Shown here: one piece after another, positions 33,501-46,504 of the stretch
Numbering within the stretch: position 1 is the stretch's first letter
Layout of the letters: each line of letters begins with the position of its first letter
From: Exobasidium rhododendri
Taxonomy: Eukaryota; Basidiomycota; Exobasidiomycetes; Exobasidiales; Exobasidiaceae
DNA length: 64,000 nucleotides
Direction of reading: 5' to 3'
Assembly (NCBI GenBank): GCA_026210745.1
Contig: CP110630.1
Location: 4,030,001 to 4,094,000, forward strand
Program-made: the position numbers and the translations under genes
The notes under the pieces: model-generated
Told to the model about the DNA's origin: nothing
What the model saw: only the letters and a program-made list of their open reading frames with translations
The model's database searches: none

Positions 33501-36500
33501 TTTGATGCTTGAGGCAGTCGGTCTAGACGAGGGGGCGGAAGGGGGTATCCGAGGTGACTGTGGCATCAAGCCTCCCAGAAGAGGGCTATGAAGATTCTGA
33601 CGATGACTGACAGAGATACGACGATCCTTCTGGCGATGGTGCATCGATTCAGCTGGCGAGTATCGCGGAGATTGCTGCGGCGGTGGAGTTCTGGTGGTGC
33701 CACTGCGACCACCTTCGCTGCCCATCAGTGACTCTCGCCTTGTAATAGCCGAAGAACCAGCAATTGTGCCACCAGACGGAGGAGCGTTGAGCTTCATACC
33801 TTCGAGTCGAGATGTCAAAGGTTCTAGGCTTGATGAGGAAGTCGACGAAGTGTCGCGCAGCATCGATCGAGATCGAATTTCTTTGCCGGTGGAGTGAAGT
33901 CGAGGTGGTATAGCAATAGGAGAAGTGTCCATCACCGATCCTCCCATCGCACTTTCCACACCAGGGATATCTTCTTCTTTTGCACTGATCGCTGATAGGT
34001 TAGAAGATCGAGATTGTGCTGCGTCAGGCTCGTAACTTTCCATGAGCACCGCTGCTGCACTGAGCTCAACTTCTTCTTCTTCCTGCTCCTTCCCTTCCTT
34101 TGCCGTCGGTAGAGCTACTCTCTCGTCGTGGTCCGTGATGGTGTTCTGTTGTTCGCTTGAGGTGCCCATTCTCCCGTGCCGTTGGACATCGTCTTGTATG
34201 GACAAGTCAGAAGAGGACGATGACACTACCGATCCCGACACTGACTCCTCCTCCATCTCTTCCCGCAACGCTGCCAAAGCCGCATCCACTCTACCTTCCC
34301 ATTCCATCCTGACCGTCTCGACGTAGACGATCGTGTTCAACATCCGATTGACTGCGCTCAGCTTACTCTTCACAGCCATCTCTGCATCGCTGGAAAGTAG
34401 ATCCAGCGCCGTGTCATCGCAGGGCACCCTTTTCCAATTCTTGACTTGAACGATCTTGTCTTCTGACTCTGGCGAAAGCAAGCGTTGCTTCTCAATTGGA
34501 TCCGAAGCAGTGTCGTCCTTCACGACGGGAGTGGAAATTGCGGCCGCAGAAAACAGGACGTCGATGATAGAATCAATGGCTCGAATATGCATCTTTCGAA
34601 TCATTGCAGGGTTACCAACACGAGGTGCAATAGATCGATTCGCCACCTCCAGAGCACTGGGTGGTCCAAAGGTGGCAGCCGGCGTGGTCAGCAGAATGTT
34701 TCGATAATTCACCCCTTCGCTTCCGTCAACGTCCTCTTCGAGGGCCGTCTTTAGGGTTCTGCTTGCCCTTTTCAGCTCTGCCAAGCCTTCGTTGTATTCG
34801 CTGATTTCCATTTCCAGTCGATGGATTTCGTTGCAAATCTCCGAGTGCTTCTCAAAGAACCAAGTCGGTATGTCGCGCTCACAGATCCGACAGAGGAGAG
34901 GTTCCGTAGAGATGAGGATCGGATTTGACGTCACTCCACTTCCTTCGCTCATCAACGGCGGCTCTCCGGCTCCAACAGCAAGTCTTTGAGGCCCTGGCGC
35001 TAATTTCCGTTCCGGTTCTGGCAACCCGATCGGCTTGAACACCCACATGGTATGAGAAGGCAGTGCACTTTGACGGTCTTGCATCAGCATACCTTTCCCT
35101 TCCATCTCTTGATAATACGTCATACCCTCCTCTTCTGGCTCAGTAGGCAAGACTCGTAATCGAAAGGCAACTTCAACAGTGTGAGAGTCGTTTGCTTGCA
35201 GGTGTTGAGTAGCTTCCACAAAGGTGTATGCATCGCCGGGTGCCAGGAGATCTTGCACGGGAACGTCAAACACTTCTGTCGGATCAGACCCTACGACCCT
35301 TTTCCACGTCGGACTGATGTACAGGAAGTTTTCACCATTCAGGCTCAATTCCATCAAGATGTTCTGGCTTTCGGATATCTTTTCCACTTCCCTCCCTGAG
35401 CTTTGTGCAGAAGCAGTCACCTCGTCGTTGCTAGAGACTGGCCCGCCCGCTTCGGAAGCCGTCTTGCTTGGCTGCTTTATGGACGTGAATCGACCGCGGT
35501 CACCCTCCGACATGACCCTCCGGTCCCGTGGTTCCAAGGCTGGTGAGTTCGAGGCGCTGCTATGCTGTGACGGCGTGCTGATGATCTGATTCAAGGCAAT
35601 GTGTCGAATGCGACTGGGACTCGTGCTCACGACACTTCTTGTGTTTGCCGATAGCTGCTGCTGCTGCTCGCCCACCTCGTTTCCTTCGCTCATCGGATGG
35701 GGTCCATTACCAAACATGAACAAGATCGGTTCCGTGTCCATCCTGTCCTCCTCCTCAAGATCGTCTTCAAAGTTCCAGAACCCTTTTTCTGCTTCCCACC
35801 ACTCCACCACTCTGCTTAGAGCAGCAATCGCTAGTAGAACCTGAACGTACCACCCTCTCCCTGGCCAATTCGGATTTTCATCCCACAACTGACCAATCGA
35901 CTGAACGTTGGCAATAATATCGCTGCAAGTGCCCGATCTGGATGTCAAAGTATGTATAGACGTGTCAAAGACGTCCATAGCAATCGTGACCAAATCTTGC
36001 AATGCAACAATGTTTGGCTCCAAGGGCACATCTTCCAGCGGCAAAGTTCGAAGTCGACGAGCTGGAGAATGATTGGGCGAAGGAGAATAAGATTTCGAGA
36101 AGAGCAAGTGAGGCAACGGCGAATTAGAGCGAGACGTAGAAAGAAATTCACCCGACTCGTTGCGAGAGATGGCGGTGGAGCGTGACAAGCTCCTTCTTGG
36201 CATGGCAGAAGCAGACAGCTGACTCTTGAATGGCGGGCTCGATAAGGTGTACGCGCGCAGGTTGCTCATCTGAGCAGCATCCATGGAAGCCGCTGCCCGT
36301 GCCTTGGAAGAGTCGTCACTGCTAACTCGGAGTGACGATGCATCTTCCCTGCCATCTTCCTTTTTAGCTGCGGATTCGGGATGAAAAAATACGTCAAGTC
36401 AATCGATGCAGAATTACTGGCTCCCCATCCCCACCTCTCTCCAGACTCACGTTGCAATGCTACTTGAGAATGAAGAGTATCCGCAAGCTCGTTTTGCTTT

Positions 36501-39500
36501 AGCCCTTGCATCGCATATGTCTCATGCTCTTTCTGTTTGGCAGGCATCGTGAGATCGCTCTGAGACAAAGGGTCTTCATTCTGACGATGGAGACCCAAGG
36601 GAGACTCAAGATCGGTGTCTTGATCGAAAATTCCTACCTGTGTATCGTCGTTGTCGACGACAGATTGTCTGCTCGTTGTTTCCATTTCATCATCCCGTTG
36701 CTGGTCTTCAATCATTTCTTCTACAGAGGCGTTGATCGATAGGATCACCTTTCTCAATTCCTTGTCGCAAAGCTCTTTAGACGTGGATAAACGGTTGTGG
36801 ATGTGTTGTCGGATGGAGTGGATCGTCATGTCTTTTGACGTTGCTCCTTCTCTCTCCTTTGAACCCTTCTGCAGCGATCGACCTCGACTTGCAGACGATG
36901 ATCCTGATTCAACTCTTTCCCCTCCTCCCCCTGTCCTTCCCTCCACTTGAAGGCCTCGTTGGGTCCAATCGTACGATGCCTTCTTTTCTTCTCTGATCGA
37001 TGAGCTGTTGTCAGGCACGTCTTCGGACACGTCGTGTGGGGAAGACTTTACGGATGCACCTCGGGAGGAGGGCGTGATCACTCGCGGGGTCGTCGAATTA
37101 GCATTCAGTTTCTCGAAGGGACCGGCGTCAAAGGTGCTCAGACCGTGATCCAGAGTGAGAGACAATTGATTGCCTCTACGAAGGCCTCGATTTGTATCAA
37201 CCTTGTCATCAACCTTGGCATCAACCTTGGCATCAACCTTGTTGGTAGCGGCTGTGTCTTCTCTGCTGACTTCCGCCGCATCAGTAAGCGACACAAGTCC
37301 AGTCGTGTCTTCACTGACTGCAGAAGAGGAAAGGGGATTGACAGCATGCGCTGTACCGGTGGAAGAACGATTCGATCGAATGGACGGTCCCTCCGAGCTC
37401 ATCACGGCCGTTCCAGTAGCATCGTCTTGCCGTAGATCTTGAGCAGAGGAAGCGGCACGAAGAGTGTGTATCGACCTTGCCTCAGAAGCTTCACCTGGAT
37501 GCGCTTGAAGCGTGTTGAATCGACCGTGAGCTTGGCTAAAAGTTTGTGAAGGAACGGAAGATCGTAAGCTGCCGCCACCTTCGTGTTCCTGCTCATCAAT
37601 TCGGAACGTGTAATTGTTACTGCTGCGATTACGATTCCGGTGACCAACAGGAAGACTACCAGAGGGAGACGCTGATATTGCACCGCCACCAAAGCCAGAT
37701 TTGACTGCTCCCCACCAAGCTTCTATTTTTCCGCCCAACATCTTCTTCCTCTTGCCACCACCAACCGTGTTGTGGCTAGTACTGCCACTCTGCTGTGATC
37801 CAAGGCTCGCTATACGACTCGCAATGGGAGATAGCGACAACGTTCGAGACTCATCTTGTGGAATGCTCGATCGTGGACTGAAAGCGGAGCCAGAAAAGCC
37901 GTCGTCTTTGTGACTGTTGCTGGTAGGCAATAAAGTGTTAGAAGTCGATCTCCTGATCTCGGAAAGCTTGCCCTGACGAGAACTGAAGCGAGGGAGTTCG
38001 CTCGGTCTTCTGGGTCTCTGGCCAGAGCGTGGATCGGCGATGCCTAGAGAAGACGAAGAAGGGCTCTGCGATAACCACGAGTTGAAAGTGGGCTCTAGCG
38101 TGCTGTTTGTCGTCCTCGCAGGCGAGATCGGGATCGGATTCACCTTCCTAGTGACAGGTAGACTGTCCAATTCCATCTCAACCTCTGCCTCTGCTTCTTC
38201 CTCTTGCAGATCTTTGATCTCATAGACTTCTCTTTCGGATTGCAGCTTGACCTCCTTCAACTTTCGATATTCGTCCAGCCAGTCTACCCACTCGATATTG
38301 CGGTTCCCGGCCGAATCATTCGGCCCATGCGAGTGGACTTCGTTGTTCAATTCTGACGCAGCAGGCGACACATTTGGAGTCGTGACACCGGTCGCAAGAC
38401 GATTCATGCTTGTTGCAGTCAGATCATCGGCCCATGAATCTGCTTCTTTGCTTGTCTGATCACGATGCTGTACTAGCTCACTCGAAGAACCTTCGCCGGA
38501 AGGATTCCCTGACATTGCCGCTCCCCCATTTGCATCACCTTTCGCCGCAGATTCCACCTCGGTCGATTGTGGTCTTGAATTCCGCGACATTGCCCTCCAT
38601 TTCAGCATCTTTGCATTTCGGGATTGAATGATGATACGAGCGTACTCATCGATGCCTTGCGGTGGTGGTGCGACGCTGAGTCTTCGATTTCCTTTCGCTT
38701 TGGTACTGCTCGATCTCAAGAGCTGTGAAGCGAATTGACCGCTGCCGAGCGTAGTCGACATGGACGCTCTTTCTCTTTCTTTTAATGTCGACGAAAGATG
38801 AGCATCGTCACGCTTGCCGGAAACTTCTTGCGAGCTAGCGATCCAAGGAGCCGGTCGATTTGCCGAGTCGAAGAGAGCATTCAGATCAGATGATTCCGTG
38901 TCGGCTACTCCCATCGACAATCTATGTCTTGCTCTTCCAGGTACGTTCTGATAGGACCGCGGCGTAATGGGAAGATTGTATGTGTGCATTTGCGATTCAG
39001 AGGGGGAACCAGCGCTTGTACTCGATCTGATCAGAGGAGAACCTTGGGAAGGATGATAATTCAAAGCGGGAATAGCCGACAGCGGTGTTGGCTGTACGTC
39101 ATGAGATGGAGTGGGAGGTGGAATTCGAAGCGATTGCGAGCTAGGATCTGTCGAGGCGGCTGTGTCGAGTCTTTTGTTGCGTATGATTGGCGAACTCCTT
39201 CCGGAACTTGAGTTCGATGAAGATCGAGTCAAGCTGCTGGAGGAAAGATACGGCGAAACACTACGAATGTAATTAGGAGTGTGGGGAGGAGCAAGCGATA
39301 CCATTCCTCCTTCGCTTTCTGCCGTCACGCCGATACCTAGTCCATGTCCGGGCGAAGTGCTGCTATTGGTCGTTTGAGCGGACGAAGAATACAATCGACT
39401 CGACTGTGGATCAAGGCGATTCTGAGCGTCACCCGCTAGTCTAAGCGAGGGGCCCATCTTCTGCAGTCGTATGGGTTCACCGAGGGGAACATTCTGTCTT

Positions 39501-40405
39501 CTTGCTGGCATACTGCTGGGTGTGACGAAAGAAGTGCTCAGACTGGCGGCATCGTTGCTTGGAGACACCATGTCATCGGTAGCGTGCTGCATTGTCTGGC
39601 TTCTGACGCGAGATCGTGTGTAATCGGAGGATGTTTGAGCGGTAGTAGGAGAACCTGGGAAGGCTTCAGCCCACTGTCGCGATGGAACTTGCAATGTCTG
39701 CGTATCTGCATTGGCCCCGGAATGGTCGTTCGACTTGAGGGCTGATGACGACGGAATTCGAACAGGACCGCTAGGTGTAGATGGAAGAGAGGCAATTCGG
39801 GCAGACGGACTAATACTTGATGCCCTATGGCGTCCTTCAGGAACTATAGACAGGCGTGATAATGACTGCTCAAGACCTCCCATTGGTGAACCGGGAATGC
39901 TTGAATCTCCTGCTCGAATAGCAGCAACCAGATCTGGATCAACCCCGTCGGGTCCTCCAATGGGTGAAGCTGCATCACCAAGTAGCATTCCTCCCAATGA
40001 CTTTGCTCGTCGATGGGCATTCGTCGTTGATCCCTGCGTGCTAGAGCGGCGTGCACGACTAGCGACAATCTTATCTGCTGTATAAGAGCTTGAGCCGCCT
40101 CTTATCTCCAGGGCCGAAGGAGGTTGCCATGACGTCGAAGGAGAAGCACTACTGTCGACTGAGCTAGTGGAAGAGGTTGAAATGGAGCGCTGGCTATCAT
40201 CACTCATTCCGGACGGTAATCGCGTTGTCACAGGAGAGCGACTTTTTCCTTCTCCTTCGGTCCTCACATTCGCTGTCTTTGGAGTGCTTGTTTTTCGAGG
40301 TATTGTCAAAGGTGGACCCATGATTGTACTTGGAGCATTACTCTTACGACGAGCATGAAGGCCAATTGGGGAGGTTGGAGTCGGAGCATCGGCACCCCCA
40401 GCTCT

Positions 40406-40448
<43 letters not shown>

Positions 40449-41068
40449 GGCACTGCACCATCCTGCTTTTCCCAGGCCAGTAGCTTCGCTCGCGCTGATG
40501 ATGATCTGTCCCTTCGTGCAGCTAATGACGCCGTTGGTGTTGGGGTGTCTAGCAGATTTTGCTGGACGTCTTCATCAGTGCTCGACTGTGATTCTAACGG
40601 AGGTGAATACTGTTTGATTGGTGGTAATGGTCGAAAATAATACGTTGGAGAGGTGGAGGTGGGACTCTTCGTCAATGCCGATGCTTGCGTCAGAGCTGGT
40701 GTCGACATTGAAGTTCTTGTCGTCGTCGTTGTCGGCATTGAGTATGTTCCCATTGGCACTTTACCTTTCTCTTCTGCTATCGCAGGCGAATCGAGATCCA
40801 AATCGTCCGCTTGCTCATTTGACAGTGTAGATGCGTATGCCAAGGGACTAGAGAAAGAAGGCGTTGAATCGAAGCCACCTCTAGAATGCTTTGTAATGGG
40901 ACTGATACCACCCGTTGAGCCAGTAGAGACTGAGAGGTGGGATGGTGCAGGAATCGCGAGAGCGCTGGCTGGTGTACTGGAGCCAAGACTGCTGTTACCG
41001 ATATTGCTGCCATATCCACCGCCGCTGCCACTGCCACTGCCACTTCCACCACCGAAAGGGTTGGCCAT
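30540..41068 (-). CDS. RIM15: Giant Rim15-type PAS / AGC kinase / receiver protein
   Basis: Two exons (36451-41068 and 30540-36367) joined by an 83-nt intron with donor GTGAGT and acceptor CCGCAG give 3481 residues. Residues 1 to about 1500 are low-complexity, with a 14-Gln tract (40408-40447) and KVDA repeats. Then follow a PAS-like domain (about 1870-1990), a C2HC zinc finger (CRICERD...HSEIC, about 2027-2046) and a kinase (about 2495-2965) with SKGAFGSVFLAKK, HRDMKPDNL, DFGLSK and GTPDYLAPE. Some 170 residues are inserted between DFG and APE, as in Rim15/Cek1. A His-rich tract follows, then a receiver domain (about 3300-3430) with IAEDN, the acceptor Asp in FVDVTLP and Lys in LAKP. Family role: Rim15 acts downstream of PKA, TOR and Sch9 in entry into quiescence through endosulfine. 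Confidence 0.88.
31471..31504 (-). repeat. His-codon repeat inside RIM15
   Basis: A (GTG)n/(GAT)n tract that on the minus strand encodes about eleven consecutive histidines between the kinase and receiver domains. A Gln tract is nearby. Confidence 0.9.
37197..37243 (-). repeat. 12-bp tandem repeat encoding KVDA/KVDD/KVDT units
   Basis: Four copies of a 12-bp unit (consensus ATCAACCTTGGC on the plus strand) encode the tandem peptide KVDAKVDAKVDDKVDT. The length keeps the RIM15 frame, so copy number can vary without breaking the gene. Confidence 0.9.
40408..40447 (-). repeat. CAG/CTG microsatellite encoding polyglutamine
   Basis: About thirteen CTG triplets on the plus strand are read as a 14-Gln tract in the N-terminal part of RIM15. 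The tract is probably length-polymorphic. Confidence 0.92.
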
Positions 41069-42174
41069 GGAGGGCCGTCTAGTGAGCGCGGTCTGTCGTA
41101 GGTTGTGTCACAGTGTCGTCGGCTAAACAAGTTGAGGGGAGAATGCGACTCCATGGCTATATGACCCGCCCTAAACGTTGAATTATTTTTGAAATTCAAT
41201 TTCTCTAAACAATTTTGGCTTTTTGACACGGCTACAAGATACTTGTACTGTAACAGTACCAGTTCGATTTAGACTTAAGTTTAAGATTCACTACAGTGTT
41301 CAAATCTAAATGGGAATTCCCCAAGTGGTAGGATATGCAAGCTGGTCTGGAGATCTTTATCTGAGGTGGTGAAGGTGAGCGTTCCAGTGAAATGTACCCC
41401 GGCCACTCCAGCGCGTTCGACAGTGTTACTGCAACGGTCGTGAATTTCTGCCCTACGAATTCTTCCCCTACTCCTTGCGTGTGAGAGTCGACCGACGAGT
41501 GCACACATCTGACTGATCTATTCTGTAATCACTTGGCGATCAAGACGCGCTGAAGAGGTCCTGCTTCCACCCCTTAAGCGTGATGGCGTTGTAACTATCT
41601 ACAATTCTAGATACAAGGAGGATCTTGTTTCGCGGCAGAATGAGAGAGAGGGGCGGGCCCACGCGAGGCAAAGTGCTGTCGGATTGCCTAGTGCCACTTT
41701 CTTATCCTCCCCCTTTGTTACATTGTCTCCCTCGAAATATCACTTCTAATTTTGAGTATACCATTGTTTATTTCTCTCGCAGGAGAACACTCACCTTCGA
41801 CATTGCTCGACTGCGACAAGTTAGGGACGACTCTCACTCCCACAATCGTCGTCTCGCTTCGAGCAAAAACCAAGTTCTTGTTTTGTATATTGAGATAGTA
41901 AATTTAAGCTTCAAAGGCAGCGCATTGTGATCAATAAGCTCTAGTCAGGCAGTCGACCTACTGGGGCATCATAATAGGACCTCGGCATATCTTTGAGGTG
42001 AGAGCAGCAAGGGTCAGGCTTTCTCGAGGCCAGGTAGCACGAACGGCGACAGGATCAAGCTTGCTTGGCTTGCGAGAAAGATGGAGGCTTATCTGCAGCA
42101 CACGGCTTACCGTCATACTCCCTTTGACTTTTACCTCTCCAGACCAGTCTTACCTGCGTAGGAATACCGTCGAT
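41069..42174. promoter_or_regulatory. 1.1 kb divergent promoter, RIM15 / RGS gene
   Basis: No coding region is supported. This is the shared upstream region of two signalling genes. It contains two short perfect inverted repeats: TTGAATT at 41178-41184 with AATTCAA at 41193-41199, and GTACTG at 41245-41250 with CAGTAC at 41254-41259. It is more AT-rich (41160-41330) than its surroundings. The region is large enough to hold upstream leader sequence for both transcripts. Confidence 0.45.
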
Positions 42175-44508
42175 ATGGCGTCTAGCAGCAGTGGGAGCCT
42201 GACGATGGATGCAGGGAGTCGCACAAAGCAGCAGAGTAGCAGTAGAATGATGAAGAATTCCAGGAGAGGTAGGCCATTTGCAAAAGTGAGTTTGTGAACG
42301 AAGAGGGTGTGAGAAGGCCACTTCCATTAAATGGAGATAGCATGGTGTATCGGAAAGGCTCACTATGTTCTGTCCTGTTCCCAGGATATACATGACCTCT
42401 TCGCTACACTGATAGCATCGCTGCAGCTCACGACTCATCGACAAATGTTCAAATCTTATCATAATTCCTTTACGACCGACGAGGCAGCGGAGAATCTGTC
42501 GGCTCTCAAGTTTTCGCAATCCAACAGGGCGCCGGATCCCAGAGAGCCGTCTCGTGTAGTGACGACGACGACGACGACCACTTTCAGCATGAGTCGAGAC
42601 ATGGCAAAGGGTATCTGTCAGCACTTTATGGATGCTCGACTGATCGAAAATGCAGCCGACTATACCAATGCGACCTTCAAGGACCGAGGAATCTACGTCA
42701 TCACTCCAAAAGGCCTGCACATCCTCGAACGATTTATTACCAAAAACGGTATCAACGCAGAACATCTCGTCAAGGTGTTCACAAGCCAGCCAATTTGTAT
42801 GAAACTACTGCACCTCGAGCGTCGAACTCAGGATGATGAACTTTTGATCAATCGGCCAGTCATTGAGGTCATCTTTCGACGCTTTGTAGGACGGCAACCA
42901 AATTATCCACCAATCGCAGTAGACGGGCAACGTGATACGGAGTTTGATCGAACGTTAGGGGTGGAAGTTCAGGACATTACCGAAAAGCTCAAGAGCGGGC
43001 GAGGCGGCGTCAAGGTGATCAAGCACACCTTTCCTGCCATTTCCATACTCGACTGGCTCTGTGACTTCACGACGATTTGTGCACGAGATGAGGCCTCTGA
43101 GATTGCAGCGCATTTTGTCAGGCTGAATCTTATTGAACTTTTGGTAGATCGGAGCAGGAGAGAGAATGAAGAAGTGGTACATGTCCACGTGGAAGGTGAC
43201 GACGGCAGAGGAAACATATCCCGTAGTGAATTCAGAATGCACTACAAGGCCATCTACGGTGTCACTGATTGGGGCAGAACGGTAGCTAGATGGCCAGGGT
43301 ACAACAGTGTGGAGTCTCCTCATCGAGAAAGCATAGGCGGATATGATCAAATTTTAGGAGGTGTTGCTACGAGTTCGCCCAGGACAGGGCCGAACGGTGA
43401 GGATACACGAAGTATCAATTCTCACCAAGGAACACAATCGTCGTTGGCAGCGGACTTTAACGGAATGGCCAGGACTGGAAGTGACTACAAATCGCCCTCT
43501 TCTACTTCAATTCAAGAAGAGAGTCGCCTACACCGGAAGCCTTCGGACGCTGAACGATTACGGAACGATTACATTCAAGGTAGATACAACAGCAATTCAG
43601 AGGAATCTCATGCTCAACAGTACAACCTGAAAGACAGTAATACGAATCGATTGAAGCAGATCTTAGAAGAGCCAGCGTTGCGATCACTATTCAGAGATTT
43701 CCTGAAACAGAACTTCTGCGAAGAGAACCTGAGTTTCTGGCTGGATGTTCAAGACTTCAAAAGGCGGTTCCACACAACGAGTAGCGCAGTAGCGGTACGA
43801 CCCTCCACAGAGGGTAATGGGGGGAGTCATCACCCTTTGAGTGGGAAAGGCGGTGGAATGGTGGGAGCGGTACGCAAGCTCGGGGGAGGGTCGTCCAAAG
43901 CGGCGACGGCTGCAGCCACGACGGCGCATAGTAGCTTGACAGCCATGGAACGACATCAGCAAGATTTGATTGCCATGGCTTTCGTCATCTATTCGTCGTA
44001 TCTTGCGCCTGCTTCCGACTGTGAACTCAACATCGAGCACAACCTGCGATCCGAACTGGTAGGATATATGAACAAGATACTGAGTGAAGCAAAGGGACCC
44101 AACGGTGAAGGACTAAGTCAGATCAACACAAAGGATTACGATCTTGGTCCCTCTCTTGCCAACAAAAATGGCGAACCAGCGAGTAGCACACTAGAGGAGA
44201 AGATCCTGGCGGTGAACACCTCCATGCCAAGGGCTCCCATGCATGCTTCTCAGCTGCAGACGATGGTTAGACTATACGAACGCATCCAAGATCACATCTT
44301 CCGCTTGATGGCAACCGACTCTGTTCCGAGATTTATAAAAGAACCGAGATTCTTGAGCTTTATCAAGAGCGTTCAGGAGTATGCCGAAGCATTGGAATCC
44401 GGTCAAATCGATCCGAACATCAACGCTGGTCCCGGTCTCAACAAATCAGTAGTAGATGCAATGGATCTAGGCGGTGCCCTCTCTACGGGCCCCTCTTCTG
44501 GCAGCTAA
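42175..44508 (+). CDS. DEP-RGS regulator of G-protein signalling (FlbA/Sst2 type)
   Basis: Two exons (42175-42285 and 42385-44508, phase 0) give 744 residues. A Ser-rich basic leader is followed by a DEP domain (about residues 42-153, around FKSYHNSFTTDEAAENL), a second DEP domain (about 238-300, IKHTFPAISILDWLCDF), a Ser-rich linker and an RGS domain (about 459-690). The RGS domain opens with LEEPALRSLFRDFLKQNFCEENLSFWLDV and closes with DSVPRFIKEPRFLSF. About 55 Gly/Ala/Ser-rich residues are inserted after its first helices. Role by family: accelerating GTP hydrolysis of a heterotrimeric G-alpha to damp pheromone or nutrient signalling at the plasma membrane. The C-terminus is only about 50 residues beyond the RGS fold. 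It is divergent from RIM15. Confidence 0.9.
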
Positions 44509-44928
44509 GGAGGGGGGGAGGGGTGTTTTTCTCATGATCAAAGAATCAAATCTCGATGAATGAAAAGTGAGGTGACATCTTCCTTCCTGTGTCCTTCACG
44601 GGGGGATCATTCTCTTCCTCTCTATGTCTCCTATATGACCTTCCCACCCACCATCTAGCATCCCTGCCAGGCCCGTCTCGTGCTTTCTCTCTCTCTCTCT
44701 CTCCGATCTGTCACCTACCTCCTCTTCCTTGGTCGTCATGATCCTTCTCCTTCTTTCTTCACATGACTCGGTTAATGAAAATAATAAAGTCACCATTGGA
44801 ATTTAATTTTGACTCCGTACAGCAGACACAAAGCTAAGGGGAAAGAACTTGATGGTGACAAACAATCGTATTATAATTACAAAAGGGGTAGGGAGGGGGG
44901 GTTTTGATCATCGATAAGATTTGACACT
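44509..44928. other. Convergent 3' region with (CT)n repeat
   Basis: A 420 bp spacer between the convergent RGS and RPN11 stops. It includes a (CT)n run at 44685-44703 and G-rich runs at 44512-44520 and 44892-44900. No gene was seen. Confidence 0.5.
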
Positions 44929-46295
<1,367 letters not shown>

Positions 46296-46504
46296 CTTGA
46301 CGAATTCCTCTCAGTGAGTCGATTGGAGACAGTGGAAAGGGAAGATGAATAAAGATGTGAGCCAACACCGCGAAGCCACGCAAGACGGAACTGCTTCCTC
46401 AGTCTCCTCGATCGCGTATTGCATCTCGGCCGGGTGCGCTTAGAGAGGGCCTTGGCCATCTTTGATCTTGCGACCAGGCTAATCCTCGTACTTTCGACCT
46501 GGCG

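Noticed and set aside
36266-36284. Overlap of two long minus-strand frames read as two separate genes
   Set aside because: A strong in-phase intron (36368-36450) joins them into one RIM15 frame, and there is no promoter gap.
40408-40447. Repeated triplets considered as a CRISPR or satellite array
   Set aside because: It is a polyglutamine microsatellite inside a coding frame, with no spacers.
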